Virus record (IMG/VR): IMGVR_UViG_3300046009_010241 | Coordinates: 1 to 33,386 of that record | Strand: one strand, 5' to 3' | Length of the DNA stretch: 33,386 nt | Origin: a virus | In this document: piece after piece, positions 1 through 7,055 of the stretch | Layout: each line of letters starts with the position of its first letter | Numbering within the stretch: position 1 is the first letter of the stretch | Translations under genes and position numbers: made by a program | Notes under the pieces: model-generated | Seen by the model: the letters and a program-made list of their open reading frames with translations, nothing else | The model's database searches: none | Told to the model about the DNA's origin: nothing

Positions 1-1323
1 TAGCATCTTTGCTAGATCGTAATATTGGTCACCATATAGTGCACCACCAAAGTCAGTGCGCCAATCGATAGCAGTAAACTTTTCTGTATACTGGTCTTTA
101 TGTAAGTCTGTATCAGTCAATGGACCCAGGTATTGTCCGTGTTGGTAAATCGTATTATCAAAGTGTAGATCACCGTGGATGAACTTCCATGATGTTTCTG
201 TAGTTAACCAAGTGAAGTCAATCTTGCTTAGGTATGTGTCGATGGTATCTACTTCAACTCCATTGACCACACAGGGCTCACTCCAGTTAGCATACTTGGC
301 GCGGAACATTTCAACACGTTCCATGGTTTTATCATGATAGAATTTATTACAGATAGTTAGGTGACCGATATCAGCATCGTTCTCAGATGGAGCAGGTTTC
401 CACAATGTTGACTCACACCATTCAAGCATTTTTTCAAACACTTCTGGTGAGTATTGATTATATACGATATCACCTTTAGCAAAGTCATGAATTAGGAAGT
501 TACCTGATTGTTCTACATTGCTAGGCATAGCCTCCGGATTACAGTTTGCTCGTTTTACACGCATTTCTGCTTGCTTGGGATTAGTCCAGAACTTGATGAT
601 CTTTTTATTATCATTATAGAATAGTTCATCTGGCTTAGGAAAACTTACATCAGTAAACTCACTTGACAGTTCTTCCCATTTCTCATAGGTACCAAAGTCT
701 TTCCAACCTCTGACGGTGTGTGCTCGTAGTTTTAATCCCTCGAAACCTTCTGGAGTTTCTTTGGCTTTGCTGTGGATCAAGTTGTTCAGATATTGATCAT
801 CTTTAGCATACATCAATCCAATGAATGCATCAACTGCGGTCTTGCTAGGTTCTTTATTCTTTACACTGATGATAGTATCAGCTTCACGTTCGATCCAACA
901 ATAGTCTTGTGCGATGTTGCTGTCAACTGGATGTACCCCAATCCAATCGTGATCTAGTTTATCTCTATATTCAAAATCAAATAGTGTGTCGCAGGCCAAC
1001 CACATGAATCCACCGTGTATGTATTTGGCACAGGCCTGTATGCTGGTCGCTGGACCTGTATCACCTTCCGCATAGTTAGGAATGTCTACGAATACTACAT
1101 CTTTATCACTGTGGACTACACCTACGTAATCTTTGATATACTGTCCCATATGGCCACATGCAACAACAAAACGTGTGCCTACATCAAACTTTTCCATGAT
1201 ATGACTGATCAAAGGTTTATTGTCATATGGGATAAGTGCTTTAGGAACCATACGACTGAATGGGCCCATACGACGACCATAGCCGGCGGCTAGGATCAAT
1301 ACTGTTAATTTATTGTTTTTCAT
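1..1323 (-). CDS. Nucleotidyltransferase / aminoglycoside-phosphotransferase-type kinase fusion (3' end cut by window)
   Basis: The frame is open from the ATG at 1323 to the window edge (441 codons, no stop), so the C-terminus is missing. Residues 9-32 carry the sugar-nucleotidyltransferase signature (LILAAGYGRRMGPFSR, then PKALIP). The C-terminal half has the choline-kinase/APH catalytic loop HGDLHFDN at about 383-390 and a metal-binding IDWRTDFGG at about 419-427. The two domains resemble bacterial phosphosugar or phosphocholine activation enzymes (LicC-like plus LicA-like), which phosphorylate a small molecule and attach it to CMP or another nucleotide. The start overlaps the preceding cupin gene by 14 nt, so the two are probably co-translated. 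The domain calls are firm; the substrate is unknown. It likely supplies an activated precursor to the glycan cluster. Confidence 0.85.
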   Translation of the reverse strand, partial: MKNNKLTVLILAAGYGRRMGPFSRMVPKALIPYDNKPLISHIMEKFDVGTRFVVACGHMGQYIKDYVGVVHSDKDVVFVDIPNYAEGDTGPATSIQACAKYIHGGFMWLACDTLFDFEYRDKLDHDWIGVHPVDSNIAQDYCWIEREADTIISVKNKEPSKTAVDAFIGLMYAKDDQYLNNLIHSKAKETPEGFEGLKLRAHTVRGWKDFGTYEKWEELSSEFTDVSFPKPDELFYNDNKKIIKFWTNPKQAEMRVKRANCNPEAMPSNVEQSGNFLIHDFAKGDIVYNQYSPEVFEKMLEWCESTLWKPAPSENDADIGHLTICNKFYHDKTMERVEMFRAKYANWSEPCVVNGVEVDTIDTYLSKIDFTWLTTETSWKFIHGDLHFDNTIYQHGQYLGPLTDTDLHKDQYTEKFTAIDWRTDFGGALYGDQYYDLAKML

Positions 1324-1783
1324 GTTCTGCATCGATCCTTCCGTGTCCTCGATTTGCTGAATCCTCAAGGCGTATCACGTCATCTAATTGAGTAGTGCTG
1401 GCTTCTGTGTAATGTAAATCATCATACGCGACCATACGGTGGATGGTGCAGGGTGGTGTATGGAATACAGCACCTGGGGCTAGTTCTTGGGTAATCAATT
1501 CACTTTTGATCTGTGCTATTTCTTCAGCAGAATATCCGCCAGCCAGATAACGCTGACAATCAAACGGCTTAGGATGGTAAATCAATGCACCATTACCTAC
1601 ATGTAAATGGATACTTTCAGATTTGAATTGGTGAACTTGTAGGCTGGTTACAAAGCCCGCTTTTAAGATTAATTCTTTGAGTGCAAATGGGTAAACATCA
1701 TTGCCTGGCATTAACCAAGTTTCTGTTCCCCATGGTTTGTGAACTACGTGGCAGTTCTCAATTCTTTGAAAATCTACAGTCAT
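1310..1783 (-). CDS. Cupin protein, type II phosphomannose-isomerase-like
   Basis: A 157-aa single-domain cupin. Residues 17-24 read PWGTETWL, followed by a beta-strand-rich core with the metal-binding-type segment SIHLHVG and a late HTPPCTIHRM. The C-terminal DDVIRLEDSANRGHGR is typical of phage and bacterial cupins related to the mannose-6-phosphate isomerase domain. Expected role: sugar-phosphate isomerisation or epimerisation, or sugar binding. A second cupin of the same type is fused to a cytidylyltransferase at 13133-13885. The ATG has an AGGGG ribosome site about 8 nt upstream and a 25-nt leader below a strong promoter. The gene runs into the nucleotidyltransferase-kinase gene with a 14-nt overlap. 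Enzymatic specificity cannot be read from the sequence. Confidence 0.75.
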   Translation of the reverse strand: MTVDFQRIENCHVVHKPWGTETWLMPGNDVYPFALKELILKAGFVTSLQVHQFKSESIHLHVGNGALIYHPKPFDCQRYLAGGYSAEEIAQIKSELITQELAPGAVFHTPPCTIHRMVAYDDLHYTEASTTQLDDVIRLEDSANRGHGRIDAEHEKQ

Positions 1784-1808
1784 GTTTGACCCCTAGTCGA
1801 TATAATAC

Positions 1809-1837
1809 ATTTTATGATATTTATCGGCCAGTGTCAA
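1809..1837 (-). promoter_or_regulatory. Sigma70-like promoter with an embedded T4-like late box
   Basis: On the minus strand: TTGACA (1832-1837), 17-bp spacer, TAAAAT (1809-1814), with 11 of 12 consensus positions matched. The spacer contains GATAAATA (1818-1825), the T4 late-promoter form. It lies 25 nt upstream of the cupin gene. It could be read early by host sigma70 and late by a gp55-like factor. Confidence 0.7.
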
Positions 1838-1867
1838 CAGGTATTTTAAACTTGATTTTACCTTTGA

Positions 1868-2053
1868 TTAACAGCAATCACTAAAACTATCAATCCAGCG
1901 TTTTGTGCAGGCTTTGTCGTTGTCTGCGCAAACAGGTGTTTCTTTTTCTGCTGGTTTTGTAGTTTCTAGTGGCTTGCTAGGAATGCTTTTGATAGCCGCT
2001 TCGTGGGCTAAATCAGCCAAGGTTTCTAACCCTGATACATTATAGTTTGCCAT
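1868..2053 (-). CDS. Small hypothetical protein with C-terminal cysteines
   Basis: A 61-aa protein of unknown function. It has an AAGGAAG ribosome site a few bases before the ATG, which supports real translation. The first half is helix-prone, the middle (SIPSKPLETTKPAEKE) is Lys/Pro-rich and probably disordered, and cysteines occur at CADNDKAC and in a terminal DCC. There is no signal peptide or membrane segment. It lies between a terminator-like hairpin upstream (2085-2109) and the promoter of the cupin gene downstream. I do not recognise a family; the cysteines could bind metal or form disulfides, but this is speculation. Confidence 0.6.
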   Translation of the reverse strand: MANYNVSGLETLADLAHEAAIKSIPSKPLETTKPAEKETPVCADNDKACTKRWIDSFSDCC

Positions 2054-2084
2054 TTTACTTCCTTTCGCCTTTTGGGCAGTTGTT

Positions 2085-2109
2085 AAAATATAGCGATTGT
2101 GTCGCTATA
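2085..2109 (-). terminator. Rho-independent terminator after the one-span membrane protein gene
   Basis: A perfect 8-bp stem, TATAGCGA / TCGCTATA (2089-2096 and 2102-2109), with a 5-nt loop is followed on the minus strand by TTTT (2085-2088). It lies 15 nt after the stop of the gene ending at 2124. The short T-run makes it moderate in strength. Confidence 0.6.
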
Positions 2110-2123
2110 CCTGTATTTAGTTG

Positions 2124-2447
2124 TTATGGTAGTTTAGGTGCGCCTAATGCGTCTAACATACTGTCTACACCAGCATACCAATTTTCAGTTAGATTAATAC
2201 CGTAGAATATTACCCCACGGGCAGTTTCGCTAAAACCACTGAGTATGATGATAAATGCGATAACCCAAACGATTGTCCAAACGCTGATTTTGGTATCTGT
2301 ACCATCATGGAATAAGGGTCGATCTGTACGATTAACTGACCAAAAGTTTGAACGTAATTCGTCTAACCCACGCGAAGTCCGTGACCAATCAGTTCTATTT
2401 GGATTACCGTGCTTGCCCCAATTTGGATCTTGATATCTATCACTCAT
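2124..2447 (-). CDS. Single-span membrane protein, unknown function
   Basis: A 107-aa protein starting MSDRYQDPNWG. The N-terminal half is polar, with RTDWSRTSRGLDELRSNFW. One clear transmembrane segment follows (VWTIVWVIAFIIILSGF), then a short tail. I chose the ATG at 2447; an upstream in-frame TTG at 2474 would translate the -10 box. There is no ribosome binding site, and the start lies 6 nt after a perfect TATAAT, so the transcript is probably leaderless. The neighbouring SleB-like hydrolase gene invites a lysis role (holin- or spanin-like), but one span and a long polar N-terminus do not fit a classical holin. Function is unknown. Confidence 0.65.
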   Translation of the reverse strand: MSDRYQDPNWGKHGNPNRTDWSRTSRGLDELRSNFWSVNRTDRPLFHDGTDTKISVWTIVWVIAFIIILSGFSETARGVIFYGINLTENWYAGVDSMLDALGAPKLP

Positions 2448-2471
2448 GCATGTATTATACACGAGTGATAG
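2437..2471. repeat. Inverted repeat flanking a -10 box (possible operator)
   Basis: Perfect 9-nt arms CTATCACTC (2437-2445) and GAGTGATAG (2463-2471) are separated by 17 nt. The -10 box TATAAT of the promoter for the gene at 2124-2447 lies between them. One arm covers the start codon and first codons; the other lies in the -35/-10 spacer. The geometry suits a dimeric repressor site. Confidence 0.55.
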
Positions 2472-2482
2472 CAAAAGGTCAA
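2454..2482 (-). promoter_or_regulatory. Strong sigma70-like promoter for the membrane protein gene
   Basis: TTGACC (2477-2482), 17-bp spacer, TATAAT (2454-2459) on the minus strand. The -10 is perfect and the -35 matches 5 of 6. The -35 lies just past the stop codon of the SleB-like gene. The ATG at 2447 begins exactly 6 nt after the -10 box, placing +1 on the start codon. Confidence 0.75.
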
Positions 2483-2483
2483 G

Positions 2484-3035
2484 TTATTTTTGGCGTTTGT
2501 AAAACACGTGATTACCAATTTCTGCGGCAACCTTGTGTGGCCAACGTGGGTTGACTTTGATGTCTGCGGCATGGAACCACATAACATCTCGATCAATATT
2601 GGCTACTTTTTTGCCTTCTAAGAAAACACTCTTAGCGGCGATATAGCTGGGATTATTTTTGTCAATTACTTTGTTCTTGTTAGCACGGCTATCACAATAC
2701 CACGAGAATTGGCAAACACGATCACCTTCGACTACTGTGGTCTGTGCTACTACTGCACATAGATCATTTGGAAACAGTCCGCTCTTGGCGCGATTAACTG
2801 TGACTTGTGCTACTGCCATCTGCCCCGCCATAGGTTCACCATTGGCTTCATAGAATACATTTCGAGCCAAGCAGGTTAATTGTCTGGTAATCTTTGCTTC
2901 TTGTTGTTTGACTAATTTAAATCCAAAATCACTGGCTTCACTGCCTAGTGCTATTGGTGTTGCTGTTAGTGCTAAAACTGTTGTGGACATCATTGTCCAG
3001 GTTAGTATTTTTTTGAGACGTGAAAACTCGCTCAT
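2484..3035 (-). CDS. SleB-family cell wall hydrolase with N-terminal signal/anchor
   Basis: A 183-aa protein. Residues about 8-33 form a basic then hydrophobic segment (LKKILTWTMMSTTVLALTA) ending in AxG-type residues, suggesting export or membrane anchoring. Residues about 50-170 match the hydrolase_2/SleB family: LARNVFYEANGEP, MAVAQVTVNRAKSG, and CQFSWYCD, including the family's conserved Glu in YEANGEP. Such enzymes cleave peptidoglycan. It probably acts in host lysis or late wall remodelling; a signal-anchored lysin is the simplest idea. The ATG has a strong GGAGGG ribosome site. A CAAATAC box upstream is a weak late-promoter resemblance. The membrane protein gene directly downstream has its own promoter. 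Confidence 0.85.
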   Translation of the reverse strand: MSEFSRLKKILTWTMMSTTVLALTATPIALGSEASDFGFKLVKQQEAKITRQLTCLARNVFYEANGEPMAGQMAVAQVTVNRAKSGLFPNDLCAVVAQTTVVEGDRVCQFSWYCDSRANKNKVIDKNNPSYIAAKSVFLEGKKVANIDRDVMWFHAADIKVNPRWPHKVAAEIGNHVFYKRQK

Positions 3036-3075
3036 ATCTTTCCCTCCTGTTAGTATTTGTCTTTAGGCAGTTACC

Positions 3076-3276
3076 TTAAGAATTTACACCTGTCGCGGCG
3101 TCGCGATCGATGTAGTGTTGGCATAATTTAGTTGGCGTCTTTAATGCCAATAAATCATAGTCTTCAAATGGAGCATGGTTAACTCCAGTGCTTGATGTGT
3201 GTCTATGACACTGTTCTCTCATTGTGCAATATCTCCCTGCGCAATAGTATCTTGATTCGGTTTCGTTATTACTCAT
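3076..3276 (-). CDS. Small Cys/His-containing hypothetical protein
   Basis: A 66-aa protein with a GGAGGA ribosome site at good spacing before the ATG at 3276. The N-terminal third carries YYCAGRYCTMREQCHRHTSS, three cysteines and two histidines at spacings that could bind one zinc ion. A fourth Cys lies near LCQHYIDRD. There is no transmembrane or signal segment. I do not recognise a family; a small zinc-binding accessory protein is a guess. The gene lies between a perfect palindrome upstream and the SleB-like hydrolase downstream. Confidence 0.6.
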   Translation of the reverse strand: MSNNETESRYYCAGRYCTMREQCHRHTSSTGVNHAPFEDYDLLALKTPTKLCQHYIDRDAATGVNS

Positions 3277-3320
3277 TCTTAATCCTCCGAACGTAGTATT
3301 ATGTAGCCACGAGAATCCAG

Positions 3321-3340
3321 AGTTTTATACGTATAAAACT
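3321..3340. repeat. Perfect 20-bp palindrome
   Basis: AGTTTTATACGTATAAAACT reads identically on both strands. It lies in the 82-bp gap after the stop of the glycan-cluster gene at 3359. There is no T-run beyond it, so a terminator is less likely than a protein-binding site. Confidence 0.7.
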
Positions 3341-3358
3341 AACCAAATATTGAGATAA

Positions 3359-4192
3359 CTATTCTAATCCTAAAATGCCTTGATGTTGGCCTAGAAATTT
3401 GTGGCGATAAAAGTTCCAAATATCATACAATTCGTCTGAACTGTAGCGATTTATAGCTACTTTTAGGTCACTTAGTGCCATGATATCATCAGCATAGGGT
3501 TGATATTTCATAGCTAGTGTGTCGGGCGAATGTTTAAATCCTACAGCACTTAGTTGTTCTAATTCAATGAATGTAGGAATCAGTCTTTCAATTAGGAATG
3601 TAAAATTAGGTAGTGTCTTGTCGTGTGCATAGTTACTGCGGCCTGCGCCAAATACTTCTTCTTTGAACACAGGATCCTTATCTGCCTCAGTAAACAGTTT
3701 GCGACTGAATTCCATAAACTTAGTCCAGAACTTACGGCTACCAACTACATAGTTAGCAAACACTGTGGTATTACGATCCAATAACATGCTCTTGACATCA
3801 ATATCACCATAGCCAATCTTTTGTAAAAACTTATTACCAATCGCGCTGATGTTTGGATGATGATAGTCGCCTTGCTCCCAACTGTTGGCAAAGCAAGCTT
3901 CATTAAGGATACAGGGATTTAATAAGTAAACATCTTGTCCAGGGTAAGCATTGATAAAATCGTATACCTGTTGTCCTGTTAGATTCGTTTTCTCTTTAAA
4001 CTTCCAACTGACGAAACCCCAATATTCTAGATCACTAGCTATTAATTTATCATATTCGCGATTCCATACGTCCCATTCACGCAGTTCTGGATTAGGATTG
4101 TCCGTGTTATCCAAAGGAACAAAGTGTGGATCACAATGGACTATCAGTTCAGATTTAAAGTATATTTGAAAGATTTTTATGTTTGGTAACAT
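3359..4192 (-). CDS. Glycan-cluster protein, possible glycosyltransferase
   Basis: A 277-aa soluble protein, last gene of the glycan cluster. Notable segments are EYWGFVSWKFKEKTNL (about 56-71), YPGQDVYLLNP (about 83-93) and an aromatic-rich middle. There is no classical DxD-type donor-binding motif that I can assign. The 38-nt overlap with the upstream glycosyltransferase gene and an AGAGGA ribosome site inside that gene indicate translational coupling. By position it should act in the same pathway, as a transferase or partner protein. The function is inferred from neighbours, not from a recognised motif. Confidence 0.6.
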   Translation of the reverse strand: MLPNIKIFQIYFKSELIVHCDPHFVPLDNTDNPNPELREWDVWNREYDKLIASDLEYWGFVSWKFKEKTNLTGQQVYDFINAYPGQDVYLLNPCILNEACFANSWEQGDYHHPNISAIGNKFLQKIGYGDIDVKSMLLDRNTTVFANYVVGSRKFWTKFMEFSRKLFTEADKDPVFKEEVFGAGRSNYAHDKTLPNFTFLIERLIPTFIELEQLSAVGFKHSPDTLAMKYQPYADDIMALSDLKVAINRYSSDELYDIWNFYRHKFLGQHQGILGLE

Positions 4193-4937
4193 AGTAATTG
4201 ATGTCCTCTGTTAGGTCTCTAGATCTAGGAATAAATTCATTCTCTAGTCTATAGGTTAATGTTTCTTTATTTGTGATATGATGGAATCCCCAACCTCGCT
4301 GGCGATCAATCAATGGTATCTGTGTCTGTATCTGTAGTTTACGTGCGATGCCACCATCGTCAAATGGGCACCAACCATAATAGAACACCACTAGTTTGTC
4401 TGTATTATAGCTATGATAGTGGCGTCCAGGACCCATACACTCTGGAGTATTATGTGGAGGATAGTATACCGGAACATTATGTATGCTACGACTACGACGT
4501 TCTAGAAAATCACGTTGGCTGTCTTTGAAACTAAATCCCCAATGCTTTTGCTCATACAGTGGACGATCCTGCGTGACAGGGCGATCTCTATCTGTGTCTA
4601 CCATAAACACCGTAGGTATAAGCCATTGTCTGGGTGTGTCGTCTAAGATTGAATAATCACCGATCATCTGTTCAGTCACATTTAATGCTATCTTCCACCC
4701 ATCTATCTGCTTTTCAATTTCCATGACTTCTGTGTCGATATTGTCTGCTTGGAAATCTATATTACGGCTAGTGACGATATCCCATGTGGGGCAGATTTCT
4801 TTGATAATCTCAACACTACGATCATTTGAATGATAGTCGATCATTACTCCGTGATCAAATATCTGTTTATGATGATTAAGAAACCATGGTAATAAGTATT
4901 CCTCGTTATAGAAGTGACTGATTAAGGTTTTCTTCAT
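4155..4937 (-). CDS. Glycosyltransferase family 2-like protein
   Basis: A 260-aa protein whose N-terminus, ISHFYNEEYLLPWFLNHH followed by FDHGVMIDYHSNDRSVEII, is the signature of the Glyco_tranf_2_4 type: NE near the N-terminus, then the nucleotide-sugar-binding D.SNDRS turn. A later VDTDRD (about 152-157) may hold the metal-binding aspartates. It should transfer a sugar from a nucleotide donor to a glycan acceptor in the cytoplasm. Its ATG overlaps the stop of the methyltransferase gene by one base (TAATG), a coupling arrangement seen repeatedly in this window. The acceptor is unknown: host LPS, virion protein or phage DNA are all possible. Confidence 0.7.
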   Translation of the reverse strand: MKKTLISHFYNEEYLLPWFLNHHKQIFDHGVMIDYHSNDRSVEIIKEICPTWDIVTSRNIDFQADNIDTEVMEIEKQIDGWKIALNVTEQMIGDYSILDDTPRQWLIPTVFMVDTDRDRPVTQDRPLYEQKHWGFSFKDSQRDFLERRSRSIHNVPVYYPPHNTPECMGPGRHYHSYNTDKLVVFYYGWCPFDDGGIARKLQIQTQIPLIDRQRGWGFHHITNKETLTYRLENEFIPRSRDLTEDINYYVTKHKNLSNIL

Positions 4938-6145
4938 TATTCTATGCTAATAGTTGGAAAATATCGGATGAACACATCACCTTCACGGTCACGTTTATTC
5001 TTGATGTTCTTACGAATTTCTGTGAAGAAATTCCAAGCCAACGGCACAAACGCTACTTTAACATCTGCGTATTCATCTAACTTAGCGATAGGCACCACAG
5101 GTGTACTCATGCCTGGACTGTATAGACCTTGTTTAAGTGGATTATCATCGATGATGTAATCTAAGTGGATCTCACCAAAGTTTAATAATGTGTTACCTTT
5201 GGCCGCTGCACCATAACCCACGATCAGATAGTCCAGTGTACGATAGTGCATGATAGTCTGTTTCAGATCTTCAACGATAGTGCTAGCACGATCAGCGTAG
5301 TCGAGATACGTATTCATATCCTGCAAGCCCGATGCACGTTCTTCCGCTAACACTGCATCAACTCGACTGGTATCTTCGGCAATAGTTTTAAACACAAACA
5401 TATAGCTATTACCATGGATAGGTGTTTTACGGATATCAATCAAATACAATCCAGCACGACGAGCCAATGCGCTCATACTGCTGGCATTAAAGAAACTTAG
5501 GTGCTCATGATAGATAGTGTCAAACTCATTGTTACGGATCATGTCTGCTTGACTGGTTTGTATGAATAATACGCTAGTATCACTCATGATTTCTTTACAT
5601 TGTTTTAAGAATTCTAGCGGATAGCTGTTATGTGCAAACACGTTCTGCGCTGTGATAATATCCAACTGTTTCATTTTATAATGATATGTATATTTGTCTG
5701 TAAAGTAATCACATACCACTTCATGGTTAGCGTTGCTCAATGGATGTAGATTCTCTGCAGGATCAACTCCATAGGTCTTTAATCCTAGAGCTTTAAAACT
5801 ATTCAATTGACTGCCATCGTTACAGGCGATGTCTAATACCGTCTTAGCGTCTGGTGCGTATGTAAGCGTTTCTTTAGCGAACCAATCAAAGTAGTCACGG
5901 AGTGTTTGACTTGTGCCACTCACATATAGATAGTTCTTAAATAATAAATCTGGATTTACTGCGTGACTTAATTGTAAGTGTGTGCAGTCTTCACAGATAT
6001 TTAATCGTAATGGGAATGTTGGTTCGTCTTCCTCTGCTGTTTTCTTAAAGCTGTTAGCCAATGGCTGTTCGTTTAAGTCCAGGACTAATTTTAGTTTTTC
6101 ACTGCCACAGCAAAGGCATTCTTTTAATTCTTTAGCGTCTTGCAT
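4937..6145 (-). CDS. Zinc-binding NDP-sugar C-methyltransferase family
   Basis: A 402-aa protein with the three-part layout of sugar C-methyltransferases. It has an N-terminal zinc site (C10, C12/C13, C51, C54), a class I SAM-binding core with VLDIACNDGSQL at about 103-114, and a C-terminal domain containing VGYGAAAKGNTLLN and DYIIDDNPLKQG. The full length matches the family. It transfers a methyl group from SAM to a keto-sugar nucleotide, which fits the 4,6-dehydratase encoded upstream, as that enzyme makes a 4-keto-6-deoxy sugar. The start overlaps the epimerase gene by 14 nt. The product would be a branched-chain deoxy sugar. S-adenosylhomocysteine, the by-product, is the substrate of AHCY encoded at 9890-11176. 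Confidence 0.85.
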   Translation of the reverse strand: MQDAKELKECLCCGSEKLKLVLDLNEQPLANSFKKTAEEDEPTFPLRLNICEDCTHLQLSHAVNPDLLFKNYLYVSGTSQTLRDYFDWFAKETLTYAPDAKTVLDIACNDGSQLNSFKALGLKTYGVDPAENLHPLSNANHEVVCDYFTDKYTYHYKMKQLDIITAQNVFAHNSYPLEFLKQCKEIMSDTSVLFIQTSQADMIRNNEFDTIYHEHLSFFNASSMSALARRAGLYLIDIRKTPIHGNSYMFVFKTIAEDTSRVDAVLAEERASGLQDMNTYLDYADRASTIVEDLKQTIMHYRTLDYLIVGYGAAAKGNTLLNFGEIHLDYIIDDNPLKQGLYSPGMSTPVVPIAKLDEYADVKVAFVPLAWNFFTEIRKNIKNKRDREGDVFIRYFPTISIE

Positions 6146-7055
6146 GATCTTGTTCCCAATTATAAATTATATATTTGTCTCTCCACTGCGGCAAACTTTC
6201 TCCATAGTGCTCTATCAATCCATTTAATATCGTGTCTGGTGTTTCTTTAAATTCAAAATCGTATGTCTGTTCAAACAATCCTGTGTCTAATGCAAAGTCA
6301 TAGGCATTGGTAGTATTGCCCTTGTCTACTATCTCGGCACCAAGTTTCCTACTAACCGCTTCAGCTATCTCACCAACTGTGGCGTTAAAACTACTTAGGT
6401 TATAGATACCCGGCACTGGCTGTTCAATACAACGTTCTACAGCACGGCATAGGTCTTCTATACCTAACATGGCACGACTGATTTGTTTATTGCTGACCTG
6501 TATACCTCGACCATTCTGTACACTGTGAAACATGCTGTTGATCATCACATCAACACGTAGGTTAGCACTATATCCATTGACTGTACCAAATCTCAATCCT
6601 ATTACACGCTTGCCTGTTAAGTTAGCGATTACTGCCTGTTGATCTAGTGCATACTTAGTAACGTCATAGTTGTTTACAGGCACAAATATCTTGTTAGTTT
6701 CTTTGTGTCGTTCTCCTGGTGCACTATTACCGTATACGCTAGCACTGCTAGCATAGATAACCAATTGATCATCTAGCTTGTCTAATAGATTGGTAAAGTT
6801 AGTGACATTGTTTAACCATGGACCCGGAAGTGCTCCATTACAGCTTGGTACACTGCTGTGACCTGCAAGAACTATGACTACCTCAACTTCTGCTAATTCT
6901 TTCTTAGTTAGCTTGTGATAATCTCTGCGGTCACCGGTCTCATCATGATTAAACCAACAGATGTCGTTGGTTTTAACGAAATGCAGTTGTCTCAGGACTT
7001 CTTTGAGCCTTGTACCAATGTAACCATTGCCACCTAAAATTAATACTTTTTTCAT
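6132..7055 (-). CDS. NAD-dependent nucleotide-sugar epimerase/dehydratase (extended SDR)
   Basis: A 307-aa extended short-chain dehydrogenase. The NAD-binding GGNGYIG is at residues 8-14, the SSASVYG strand at 103-109, and the catalytic Y130-xxx-K134 lies in YDVTKYALDQ. VIVLAGHSS replaces the more usual NLAA segment. It probably reduces or epimerises the keto-sugar intermediate made by the 4,6-dehydratase. Its ATG shares one base with the previous stop (TAATG at 7055), and its 3' end overlaps the methyltransferase start by 14 nt, so it is embedded in the cluster. The exact sugar cannot be inferred. Confidence 0.85.
   Translation of the reverse strand: MKKVLILGGNGYIGTRLKEVLRQLHFVKTNDICWFNHDETGDRRDYHKLTKKELAEVEVVIVLAGHSSVPSCNGALPGPWLNNVTNFTNLLDKLDDQLVIYASSASVYGNSAPGERHKETNKIFVPVNNYDVTKYALDQQAVIANLTGKRVIGLRFGTVNGYSANLRVDVMINSMFHSVQNGRGIQVSNKQISRAMLGIEDLCRAVERCIEQPVPGIYNLSSFNATVGEIAEAVSRKLGAEIVDKGNTTNAYDFALDTGLFEQTYDFEFKETPDTILNGLIEHYGESLPQWRDKYIIYNWEQDHARR

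Noticed and set aside
2124-2447. A holin assignment for the one-span membrane protein next to the SleB-like hydrolase.
   Set aside because: Only one transmembrane segment with a long polar N-terminus, its own promoter and possible operator, and no recognised holin family. Left as unknown membrane protein.
3300-3320. A possible -10 box CATAAT just upstream of the 66-aa gene.
   Set aside because: The hexamer 17 nt upstream (AAAACT) does not resemble a -35 box.
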